The notes beneath the pieces were generated by a model. It was not told the DNA's origin. It did not search any database and saw nothing but the letters and a program-made list of their open reading frames with translations. A stretch of 64,000 nt of DNA from Eutypa lata (lineage: Eukaryota; Ascomycota; Sordariomycetes; Xylariales; Diatrypaceae), in contig JAKULF010000007.1 of the NCBI GenBank assembly GCA_022661535.1, forward strand, positions 1,860,001-1,924,000. The letters are read 5' to 3'. Each line of letters starts with the position of its first letter. Within the stretch, counting starts at the first letter, position 1. Positions 43,747 through 54,796 of the stretch are shown here, in pieces. The position numbers and the translations under genes were made by a program.

Positions 43747-46040
43747 ATGGTTTCCTCGATATTTCTGCTCTTCGTAGCGGCTATCGCATTTGGCTTATTT
43801 TCTATAGTTTCCGGCCTGAGGAAAAACATTGCAGCAGCGAAGCGGACAGGCTTGCCTTACTATGTCATCCGTAAGTTATTATACTCGATGTCATAGTGCA
43901 TCATATCGGAGATTTAAAGGCTTATTGTTATCATCATAGCCATAAGCCCTTTCGGGATCCCTGCTAGGCTCCTAGGTGGGAAATGGGTTGCTCTCTTCAA
44001 GTTGCTACCAAAAAAATACTGGGAAGACATCGAGGTGTAAGTATTCAACACCTCATCTCACCTTCGCTGTTAGCTCATTAATCGCATGGATAGCGTATTG
44101 GGGAGGAATTGGCATTACCAGAAGAACCATGAACCATTTTCTAGGATAGGCGAGGCTTTCATGCTCGTCTCCCCAGGGAAGATGATATTACTCACAGATA
44201 ATGCCGAGGCCATCCACCAAGTAACATCGAAGCGCGAGGCATTTCCGAAGCCCACTCACTCATATTCTATCCTATCGCAGTATGGTGACAACGTGTTGAC
44301 GACAGAGGGTGCTGTCTGGCGCATGCATCGTAAGGTCACGTCGGCTTCTTTTAATGAAAAGAACGCAGCCTTAGTCTTCAAAGAATCAATTTACCAGACA
44401 AAGGGACTTATCAGTCAGTGGCTAGGTCCTGACGGCCTAGGAAACAAAACGATCAATTCCCTAGAGCACGACACGATGTCTCTCATGCTCAACATCATCG
44501 GTTATGTGGGCTTTGGTCTCAGGCTATTATGGCCTGGGCAGACTTTGCCGCCTGGTACCGACACGAAACTCGCTAAGTATGCGTCGCTTGACGCGGCGGA
44601 GGGACACACGATGAGCTTCGTAGACTCTTTAGCAAACACTCTTGACCATATTCTTATTCTATTACTTCTCCCAAAGTGGTTGCTCAGTAAGCGCTTCCCT
44701 CTGCCTTGCCGAGAATGACATTCTAACAGAGACTTTAGACAAACTTCCCTTTCAGTACACGAAAAAGGCAGTAGAATCAGAAAACAATTATTTGAAGTAC
44801 ATGTACGAATTCCTTCATGACAAGGTCGAAGATATACGCTCTGGAAACGCCGAAGAGGGCATGGATATCATGGGTCAACTTGTCCGCACAAGCTACGGGG
44901 ATAAGCCGACAAGCGGCTCCTCAAAGAAAGAGTCTCTTGCACTTTCAGACAAGGAAATCGTTGGAAATGCCTTCAGTGAGTAATTCCCAGTGTTACTTAT
45001 GACCCCTTTCTACCTGCCTAGTTTATACATATAGATATCCTTGTCATGATTTCAGGGGTTTGCATCACTAGAAGCAACTCCTTTAGTTGACCGCAACCTA
45101 CCTCATTACCTAGGAGAGCATAACCACTAACACATAGCTCCAACCAGTCATGATCGTAGCAGGGCACGAAACGACAGCAAATATCATCCACTTCACACTA
45201 GCAAACCTGGCTATCAGCCCAGCGGTGCAACGCAAGCTACAGCGGGACATCGACGCAATCTTGGAGGGCAAGGAGCCGGAGGCGTGGGACTACGAGGTGA
45301 CGAACGCGCTACAGGCGTCAATGGTAGGGGCCTGCATCAACGAGACGCTACGCCTGATGCCGCCCGTCTGCGGCATCCCTAAGGAGGTCTCGCCGAGCCA
45401 GGACCAAGTCCTCACCATCGACGGCGAGAAGCACCTGCTCCCACGCGCCACGCAGCTCGACCTGGTCATCACTGCCGCCCAGCGCAACCCGCGCTACTGG
45501 CCTACGCACCGCAGCCGCATCACCCCCGGCGCCGCCACCGACATGGACGACTTCGTCCCGGGGCGCTGGTTCCCAACAGATGCCGTCGCCGCCACCACCA
45601 ACAACAACAAAGAGGAGGTCGCGGCCGTCGTCGTCGAGGGCGCCGACACGGAGGACTTCGGCGGGTTCGCGGGCCCGGACACGAGCGCGCAGCTGTACCA
45701 CCCCCCACGGGGCGCCTTCATCCCGTTCTCGGACGGGGCGCGGTCGTGCCTCGGCCGCCGCATCGCGCAGGTCGAGCTGCTCGCCTCGCTGTCCGTCGTC
45801 TTCCAGAAGCACAGCGTCGAGCTGGCCGTCGACGAGTGGGCGAGCGACGAGGAGGTCGCGGCTATGGGGCCCGCGGAGCGCGCCGAGGTCTACGGGAAGG
45901 CGCAGGAGAAGGCGCGCGAGGCCATCGCGTCCGCTTCGACGAGGCTGACGCTCAAGCTGCATGGGACCAAGTTCATCCCCGTCAGGCTTGTGAAGAGGGG
46001 CGAGGAGAGGTTCGTGAACTGCGTCGATGCGGATGCTTAA
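43747..46040 (+). CDS. Cytochrome P450 monooxygenase, 647 aa
   Basis: Haem-thiolate monooxygenase, probably anchored in the ER. Exons 43747-43870, 43940-44036, 44094-44686, 44739-44975 and 45148-46040 total 1944 nt and stay in frame. An N-terminal membrane anchor (MVSSIFLLFVAAIAFGLFSIV) leads to the P450 fold: helix C region EGAVWRMHRKVTSASF, helix I AGHETTA (about residues 355-361), ExxR as ETLR (about 416-419), PERF-like FVPGRW (about 486-491) and the haem loop FSDGARSCLGRR with Cys near 551. It is about 100 residues longer than a typical fungal P450: an Ala/Glu/Asn-rich insert (about 494-535) separates the PERF-like motif from the haem loop, and the C-terminal part is extended and acidic. 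Exon 5 is much more GC-rich than exons 1-4. Substrate unknown; no biosynthetic core enzyme is nearby. Confidence 0.92.
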
Positions 46041-47456
46041 ATGCTTTGATTGGTTTGATTGATTGGTTCATCGACTTCAGAGGCTGGTCAGTTGGTCTGT
46101 GTAGCTTGTATGTAGCGTTATGATCACGATGATAGCTAGGGTCATACTTAGGTGCGCTTTACTAGAATCTCACCTCATAGTTGGAGTCTAACTACATATC
46201 TACATATATAAACACTCATATATATATCGTCTCCTACAAATATTAACTTATACGTGGACCTTAACGTTGATGTGGGAAAGTTTCTAGGTGAATTAAGTTA
46301 TGACGGGGATAAGACCCTCGAGAGTAATTATTCTATAAATGATATACAACGCCACGAAATGATGTTTTCCCAAATATGCATATATTTCACGAGCAGTAGG
46401 GTATTGCCAGATATTTTCGCTTTGTTGAAATGGTCCAAAAGCGTACCAAGTTTCTAAGAAAACAATGTGAGTTGCTATTCGTGTAGATATCCTCATACAT
46501 ATTTCACTATTCCTTCACGATATGGCTAGTAGATATGTCAGACCGCACCCTTGCGCTTGAGAACAAGTTATTAATATAAACGAATGTCGTTTCCAATAAA
46601 TCATTGTTTATATCCGCATTCTTGGTGTCCAACTGATATATTAACCATGTTACCTGCCCCTTATTCACCAGCTAAGTAACCTCCCTCCAACCATACCAGT
46701 CTCAAAGCAACACGTTTATTTAAGTTGGACTTCATAAAATGACTAATGTTAAGTGCGATATCCATCAGTTTTCAACCTGTGGCCAAAATATAAGTGGTGA
46801 AGATACGGATTTAAAAATTGTGTGAGAGTTACTGCCTAGTAGTACCTGTTAATAATATGATAAGGAAAACGATATCACATTTTCATGCCTTTAAATCCAG
46901 GCAAAGGAATTATATAGATTAATCCAATAGATTACTCCAATTTCATCTCGCCACTTTTATATATTCGAGGTACCAATGCTGTCATGGACATAGTATAACC
47001 TATATTCTGCCAAACGCTTTCACCAAGTTGGAATAGAAACCACCAGTCAAGCTCTTCTTCCTTCTTATTACTTCATCAGTCTGTCTTAGTTTTTGCATGT
47101 AGGGAGGGCATCACTTGAACCCAGACATCTTAATGGGAAAAGGGCGTTTGTCCTGCTGTCCTAAGGCAACCAGCCTACTTGCCTAAGGTATCCATCGGTA
47201 CAATGTACCTAAGTACATAACCAATCTCTACCTGAGGTATCAGGGCAGAAACACGTACAAACCCCACCTCCTCACATCAACAACACGCTCCATTAGCTTT
47301 CCCCAAACCAGATACATCACTGCCTGTGTATTTATTGCTATAACATCACAAAGCATTTTCGTCCCCCTAGCTAATACTGGCTGGTTGAAAGCACTTGCAA
47401 CACTACATATCGCATTCCATAAATATCCTAGCTCACGAGACTCTTCGTTTACTAGA
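46041..47456. other. Spacer upstream of the oxygenase gene
   Basis: 1.4 kb of ordinary to AT-rich sequence between two plus-strand genes. Nothing recognisable beyond short ORFs. Confidence 0.45.
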
Positions 47457-48872
47457 ATGAGTAACCCTGGAACTCCTGCCGCTGGAGTAGCTTCTGACGA
47501 TGACGAAGCTGATGCGTCCCAGAGGCAACACGTTCCTCTGGTGAAGTACGGACAGAATATTATGGTATGTAGCTTGCAGCTTGCGCTTCGTCTAGGTTAT
47601 TCTTAGGCGTTGCCCACTTACCTACTCTAGATATTTATAGATCGAGGTGTTTCTTCGAAAAAAGTTATTCTTCTTATAGCCCCTCGATTGTATATTTCAC
47701 TAACCTTGGCATACCTACCAAACAGGAAATCCCAGGTGATCCATTTGGGTTCAAGTGGGCACACTCTGGAAATATTGCTCATTGGGGTGATCAGAACAGA
47801 GCTAGGGTACGTCTACACTCCGTGAAATAAACCTCCCCTTCAGAACTGCTATACTCACAATGTTAGGAATTTCCTACTTTTCCGAAATCGGATTTCTGCT
47901 TCCAGGATAAAGAATGGGCGAAGTCCCTGGCCAGCCTGCTCTCAACGCTGTCGGAGTCTTTTCTAAAGGGCGTTCTCGATAAATATGAAGACTTTGTGGT
48001 CATAGCAGAAAACTCTAATGAGAAGGTTGTCGACTTCAGCTTCCAGTCCATGAGCGTCCGGGTCGCACAGTTCAGAGATGTGCGGGTTGGTGACCCGAAG
48101 TCGTACAACCAAGCCCAGCGTGCAGTGGACGTTGAGAAGAAATCAACCGCTAACATGATGGCAATCGAGCCACCGATGGGCAGGATCATCGAGAACATGA
48201 TGATGGCACAAGCTATTAAAGATGACAAGGCTCCTTCAATGCCGCAGTTCCGTGTGTCGGAAAAGCATCCACAAGGTGGCGACAACAAGAAAAAATGGTA
48301 CAAAAAGCTTCGGCAGCAAGTGACGCGGGCCTTTTGGGTCGAACACTCCCGACTAAGTCGGAATCAGATTCGTAAAGTAGCCACGGCACCAGCAGATGAA
48401 CTACGGCAGCAAATCGAAGAAATCCAACGAGAAGACAATTCTCATAGCCGAGATGTTTTCTACCAACACCACACAGATTCGGCTGCGGCAGAAAACCAAG
48501 ACATTTACGAACGTGTTGATAAGGATGTCTTATTGGTCCTTGATGCTGACGGAAAAGCAATCCTCTGTTCCGTACAGCGATTGTTCCAGCAGCTGTTCGG
48601 TACAACCATGATGGAGAAAGTTACAGATGCTATCAGGAAATGGTCAGCGCTGCCGCCTCTACCACAGCCCGACACGGCACGGCACGCCGTGGACGAGATA
48701 ATTCGTCGTGATAAACATCCCGAACTCGATATGGAAAAGGCGAAAACACCAGAGGAGCTGGCGCAGAGAGCGTCGTGTGTGGTGCATTATGGAACCTGGT
48801 AAGCATCTTTCGTCGTTATCTCATTTCCATGTGCTTAGTTCTCGAGTTTGAAATTATTCAAAGAGCCATGTT

Positions 48873-48912
<40 letters not shown>

Positions 48913-49840
48913 TTGAACAACTCCTACGCTTCGCTAAAACATTTGGAAAGGAAGTATTGCTGATTCTAGTTGTTGTAGGGCTCAGCAAGGCCACTTCGAT
49001 CCAGATATTATTTACTTGACAGATGATACCCTCTTGGACTTCCATAGCTTGTGGCGTAGATTCCGAAATCGTCCCAATTTTGCTCGGGAGGTTCTACCAC
49101 GATTCAAGCGAGGCGTATTCGGCTCATCATCCGAAGTAATTCGCTTTCTACTAAGAAGCGTCGCACCTAAAGAATACGAAGACTGTCTAGAAGTTTTCAA
49201 AGCCCTACCAACAGAGAGCAAAATGGCCGTTTCGCATCCAGATTGGGCAACATTATTCGTCCTCGGAATCAATTCATTCACAGAGCGACATAAGGATACA
49301 ACCGATGTTAAACAGGGATTCGCGGGCTTGATCCCATTTGGCGAATATGAAGGTGAGTGACAAGAGAGCGATTGCTATTCCCAGGTCTAACTAGAATTAG
49401 GAGGTGATCTATGTTTCCCTCAGCTGGGGTTGCAGCTCGCCTACCAGCCTGGTGGTTGTGTTATCTTCCGCGGAGCCGAGCTGGAGCACTATGCGCAAGA
49501 TTGGAAAGGGTACAGGATTTTCATTCTGGCTACTAACCACCAACCCGTGCGCAACTGGGCTTATAGACGGCTCGGTAAACGTGCCGCCCGCCCTAGAGAC
49601 CCATGGTTTCGCGGTGAGACAGCTGAAGAGACCATTCACCCTCCGGAACTAGATAAAGAAGAGGAGGAGGGCGAGTACGACCCCTGCTTTGAGGAGATTA
49701 TCGACCATGACCCTGATGAAAGTCCTTGGACGGATTCTGAGATTCATGGTGCCGGTACTTGGGATCCGGCCAAAAATCTTGTCTCGAGTTCATCATCGGA
49801 TACTACGACTACAGAAAGCGAGAATGGACAGCATAGATAA
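47457..49840 (+). CDS. 2OG-Fe(II) oxygenase, TET/JBP-like, 644 aa
   Basis: Putative iron- and 2-oxoglutarate-dependent dioxygenase. Exons 47457-47564, 47726-47806, 47867-48798, 48979-49352 and 49401-49840 total 1935 nt; every junction keeps frame (…NIM/EIPGDPF; …RAR/EFPTFP; …YGT/W/AQQGHF; …GEYE/GGDLCFPQLG). The core fits a double-stranded beta-helix: metal ligands H-K-D (about residues 478-480), GGDLCFPQLG strand, distal His in LEHY (about 528) and the 2OG-binding Arg in DWKGYRIF (about 537), followed by ILATNHQPV. The GGDL…PQLG…GAELEHY…W.G.R pattern recalls the fungal TET/JBP-type oxygenases that act on nucleic acid bases, but I am matching from memory; protein or small-molecule substrates are possible. 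The N-terminal 370 residues are helical and charged with no domain I can name. The tail is acidic and Ser-rich. Confidence 0.75.
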
Positions 49841-50750
49841 GACCCGTGATATGTACTCATATATTTTTTTTTGTTTTTGATCAGAAGCATCTTGTGTGCG
49901 GCGGTGAGTTTATACCATACCAAACTCAACTCGTTGCATAATGGAAAGGGAAAAGCTCTCGTCAACCCCACTATGTTATAGTTGAATCGAAAATGAATTG
50001 GTTTGGTTTCCTTTAACTAGCGGACTCACAGTGATGTGTCTCATACTTACCATAGCTACAATTAGTTAGGAAGGAACAACGAAGCTGAGGACTTGCAGTG
50101 AGTTGTAACCTCATATTCTCCACCAGAACCCAAAGAAGCTCTTAAGAGTTTGTACAACATCAATTGCAGCATCAACGTCACCAATAAACTTCTCGTCTCT
50201 CCAGTTCTTTATGGGTACCTAGGTACCCTAATGTCATCATCCCGGCATCAATTGATTGTATTAAAAGCTAGCAGTGGAGGTGCCGGGGGTTAGTGAATGC
50301 CAATCACATATTACTTACTTGAAGCCCTATTACTTGCATCTCCCCCCCCCCCCCCAATCACGTCCCGTTCCCGATTAGACTGCCAAACTGGCCTATCGAT
50401 TCTTCATCAAAATAAACAACCCGACGCTCCCCCTACCTTACCAACCTTATAAACCTCACTACCTGCGTACCTTCCTTACCTTACCTTACCCTCTCGTGCC
50501 TACTCTACCTTTATGTAGCCTAGCTCAGCACGTATTAAATATTACCTTTCAAGAGAAGCACGTCCCCCTTTCAATCGCAATCATAACATCATACAAGTTA
50601 CAACTCTCTCTAGATTTGACTCTTCCCAGTCTATTACCGATCAGGTACTCATAAGTTATCATAAGCTATTGCATCTCAGTCGCATTTTCAACGCGACCAT
50701 ACTGATACCCATTTTATCAACCCTTGCACGCCACTTGGACTCAATACATC
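49841..50750. other. Upstream region of the SAP-domain gene
   Basis: 0.9 kb containing a TACCTAGGTA palindrome (50216-50225), a run of 14 C (50342-50355) and CTTACCTTACC repeats near 50465. Probably 3' UTR of the oxygenase plus promoter and long 5' UTR of the next gene. Confidence 0.5.
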
Positions 50751-52128
50751 ATGTCGGCCAACAGCTGGTTGTCGCGCCAGCGAAAGAGTGATTTGACCGA
50801 ACTCGCCCAACATACTGGTCTCAAGAAGTAAGTTTGCATGTCACTAGTATAAGGATCATGTTGTAGTATATATATACCATTTCATACGATATTTGCCTTT
50901 TCTTTGGAATACGACGCAATTCTATTGAGCCACTTACGTCTGCATCGCTGGAACGCGTGTGTGTACTAAGGTGGAGGTGGGGCAGGAGACATCGCATCAC
51001 GATGTAAAGAAAGACACGCGCCGTCCCGACATATGAGACAACGCATAACTAGGCAAGACAAATACACGTAGCTAACATGGGAATTGCAAAAATAGCTTCG
51101 AGGGTTTCAAAAAGTCCGACCTCGAAATTGCCCTTGATGAGTACTTGACCGAAAATACGTCGTCGTTCTCATCGGACCCCAAGGTCGCGCCTTACTACAA
51201 CACTCGCGCCAAAGCCGTTGGGTCCCCCATCAAGAGGGATATCGATGGACCTCTGGAGAAGCTAAAGGTCCCGAGGCGCCGCGCTACGAAGGTCGCCGAA
51301 GAGATCATCAACCAAGAGTAAGTCCTTGCGATTTGCAGTTTTGCGACAGATCAACAACACGCGACTTGAACTTGACGCGTCTGCTAACATGTTTTCGCCA
51401 GGTCCGAGGAGGAATCTAGCAACAATGGCACTTCATCGGCCCTCGTGCAGACGCCTGGTCGCGCCCTTTCCCTTGCGAGCCGCATTCCTCTTCCTGCCAC
51501 GCCTGCCGACGTCGCCAACGCCGTCGATCGCTCCGCCGTAGCTGTGAGGACACGCGTCACGTCTCTATACAAGGAATCGGGCATCACGGAGGCAACCCAC
51601 GCGACGCGTGAAAGCCTGTCCACCGTTACGTCGGTGCTCTTCGCCATCAACGCATTCGAGTTGTACTTCCTGCGCCCCGAGGTCTTGGCTGATCGCTATG
51701 CCTTCACCATCCCCGCTGTCTCGTTCCTCGGCACCCATGACCACCCAGTCTTCGTCCCGGATATGTTCCTCCTCCTTACAGCATCTTTCTGGTCGCCTGC
51801 GCTTACCTGGGCATTCACAAGCGTCGTCCTCCCCAGCCTCGTTGGATACTTCATTAACCTAACCAGCGGTACTGCTTCGCACGGCGGCCGTGTGACGCGT
51901 CGCAGTGCTCCCACTCAGGAGTACGTTGTTGATCCCCTAGCCTTCAGCATCGTGAAGGCTATCATCTCGTTTGTGGTCTACGGCCAGGGTGTCACGTTCG
52001 GTGGTTGGTTGAACCCGCAATCCATCGAGCGCATCAACGGCGCCGTCTATGGCGGCTACAAGGGCGTTCTAGTGGGAAGCGCTGTCTCCGGCCTCTTTAG
52101 CGTCTATGATGCCATCCTCAAGAAGTAA
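50751..52128 (+). CDS. SAP-domain, multi-pass membrane protein, 341 aa
   Basis: Exons 50751-50827, 51096-51317 and 51402-52128 total 1026 nt; junctions keep frame (…TGLK/NFEGFKK; …INQE/SEEESSN) and the last intron has a CTAAC branch site. The N-terminus (WLSRQRKSDLTELAQHTGLKNF, then KKSDLEIALDEYL, residues about 6-48) matches a SAP/LEM-like helix-extended-helix DNA-binding fold. A basic linker (KVPRRRATKVAEE) follows. The C-terminal half has about four hydrophobic spans (TSVLFAINAFELYFL, MFLLLTASFWSPALTWAF, SIVKAIISFVVYG, GVLVGSAVSGLFSVYDAI). A SAP/LEM-type head joined to membrane spans recalls inner-nuclear-membrane tethers such as Src1/Heh1, but the arrangement differs and the function is not established. 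Start is the first ATG in frame. Confidence 0.8.
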
Positions 52129-54796
52129 AGCCCCGGATGCTGCTCCACTTCGATACTTAAGGGTGACACGCTTGTTCTAGCCCTTCGAATGCGTAACTTG
52201 CAACGAAAGTTAACACTCTTACATAACCCCCCCTCATGAGATGCAATGTTGTTTATACCCGCCTCTTTATTTCTGATTTGGAAAGCAACAAGCGAGCTAG
52301 AGTTGTCCTCTTCTCTCCCCCACTTGTTGCCGTCTCATTTATATATACCTAAGTTACATACATGAGACCCCACGAGATGGCGTTTCTTGGCGTTCTGGCG
52401 TTGGTGGCATTTGATTGCTACTGCTGCTCTTCGCCCGATACCAAATTTCTTCGTCACTTTTGAGTTTCTTCCTCGTGTCCCCCCCTCTCCCACTATCGAG
52501 ATCACATCATGCCAAATTCACTTTCGCAATGGATGAATCTGAGCAAGAAATTTCCCGTTGGGGCGAACGAATGCGAAAACTATCGCAGTTATCGACTTTG
52601 TTTGTCTTTGGGAAGTAGATTCGTCTTATGAGAATTTCTTCTTTCTTCGAATTCCACGTTTTCTAGGAACGGAGGGAAGGAACGAAGGGGTGGATGAGTT
52701 CTCTTTTCAGCATGCGGCTGTTGGTGGATGGATGAAGGTTGGATGGTCGGTCGGTCGGTGGTTTCGGTTGGTTTCATCGTCGTTTTTGTCTATAGTAGTT
52801 TTCTTTTTTATCACGGGGTTTTTATATTTCCGCGGTAGGCAGGCAGGCAGAGTTTTATTTACTATTAAAAGGAGTCAGGCACTTGGTCGTCGTCTCGATG
52901 AATCGCACTGGTTGGTCGATCTATTGACGTCGTGAGCCGAACGGCGCCCTGTAGACTTTGATGGATGGATAACGTACCTACATCTAGAGTACTGGTTGGT
53001 CGGGCGGGGAAGGACTTTGGCTTCGGTTCGAGAGGGATCGCCGCGCGGTTTGTTTTTACGGTAGAATAGGAAGTATATTCTGCATATTGAACTTCAATGC
53101 TTATTTCAAAGAACCGAGCTACTTCCATCATGGTTTCTTTATATATGTGTGTGACCATTTTACGTATCTGCGTCATTGCGCAATGTCACCACCATCCACT
53201 AGGGCAGTGGTAGTGTTAGTTGTGTGTGCAATCCCGAATGGCGTAATCTACATGGATAAATGCTACTGCTATAGCTTAGCAAGTAAACGAGGAAGCATCT
53301 CGGTTTGCTTTTTCTTCTCCCTCCAGAGCCTTTATTTATACTGGTTGGTTGGTTGGATGGATGAGACGGATAGGGGCATAGTAGCCCCTATCCACCTATC
53401 ACACACGATTACCTACTTACCTATTCATATATCGACCTAGTCTAACTCATATATTTGGTTTAAAGTAGCCCACCAAGTATGTCATTGACAAAATGAATGA
53501 CATGCTTAAAAACATTGGCATTCGGATGGTAGATGCTTGGACAGTGGCATCTCCAGGAAGTATCCCTTATTTTACACTGTAGTACTACCGTAATTCAGAT
53601 TTTATGATATTGTGATAATAACATTTACATTAAGTACCTAGGTATGTAGGTGTACAATGGAAGGTATCAATTACCTATTTTTGGCGACAATCTGGCCAAC
53701 GAATAACATATAGAGGTATACGTCGAATTCCACGCAAGCAGCCACAACAGCAGCAGTAGGCTTCCGTTTTGTCCTACAATACAAACATACAGCAAAACAC
53801 ACCGGCTAATGAATGGGAGATAATAGGTGGAGGCTGCTTTGAGAAAAGAGCAAGAAACGAAGACCTAACTGACATGTTAACTATTAGGTGAAGCCTGTGC
53901 TCTCAGGTTAGGTACAGCGCCTCTCAAGCAGGTGAATGCTGATGTAATGGGCTTTAGAGAAGAAACTGGACTGAGTTGAATCAAGTCATGGGGTGAAGAA
54001 AGAGGGAGAGGTTAGGGAGTAATGGCCTATTCAACTCGGAAGTTCATTACTTCGTAAGGACAGTTGCTCCTATGCTTACTGGGTGGATATAGTACTCTTT
54101 CTTGCACCAAGGTAGGTGTCAATCACACAGAGATGACTCACTCTCAAGGCGAGTTCTTGCTTAATATTGAAATTTGTTCTTTTCTTTCTCTATATCCTAT
54201 TAGCAGTAGGTTCGAACACCCACCCCTATCCCTGTCCCTACCCCTACCGCTCTAACTAAGGCCAGGCCACACATTGTATGAAGCGACAGCTGTGGTTCTC
54301 GACATTACAAGAAGCATATATACATATAAACAACATTTCTAGAACAAATCTATCCTTTACCACCAACGCCGCGAGGACGTAACTCGCCCTCCCCTTTCTC
54401 CCTTAGTACGCGGACCTCCCTTATGTTTCCTCAGGTACTGTATTATACTTTGTAATGACACCTGAAGTCGATAGCCCCCTTAGCGACGATTCGCCAGGAA
54501 ACCGTAGGAAATTTAATCTTCAGAAAGGAGGTCGGTAAAGTATGCAGATGAAAATCAACCGTTGGGACCTAACTCCTTATACGCCACGGCAATGCTTGCA
54601 TTTGTCGCGAGACCTTGTGTACCGGCCAGATATATCGATGGCACCTTTGCATCTTTTTCATAGCCAATTGGGTTCTGATGCTCATCCCTTCTGTTAGGCT
54701 AGGTTGCTGGATATCCCCCTAGCACACTGAGGCAGACACCCTTCAGTCGCCCGCCTTCACATATATATTTAGTTGGATCTTATTGTGCCGACCCGG
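52129..54796. other. Spacer between convergent genes
   Basis: 2.7 kb with 3' UTR-like sequence after the SAP gene, GGTCGGTCGG and GGTTGGTTGG simple repeats (about 52746-52770 and 53341-53356) and TACCTAGGTA at 53635-53644. No supported gene. A tRNA T-arm-like string near 54210 was considered and rejected. Confidence 0.45.

Noticed and set aside
40709..49840. Possible secondary-metabolite cluster (transporter, P450, oxygenase)
   Set aside because: The transporter is molybdate-type, the oxygenase looks nucleic-acid related, and there is no core synthase or pathway regulator nearby.
54084..54230. tRNA-like string (GGTTCGAAC followed by CACCC, with GGGTGG about 120 nt upstream)
   Set aside because: No A-box, D-arm or anticodon arm fits between the ends, and the spacing would need an implausibly long intron.
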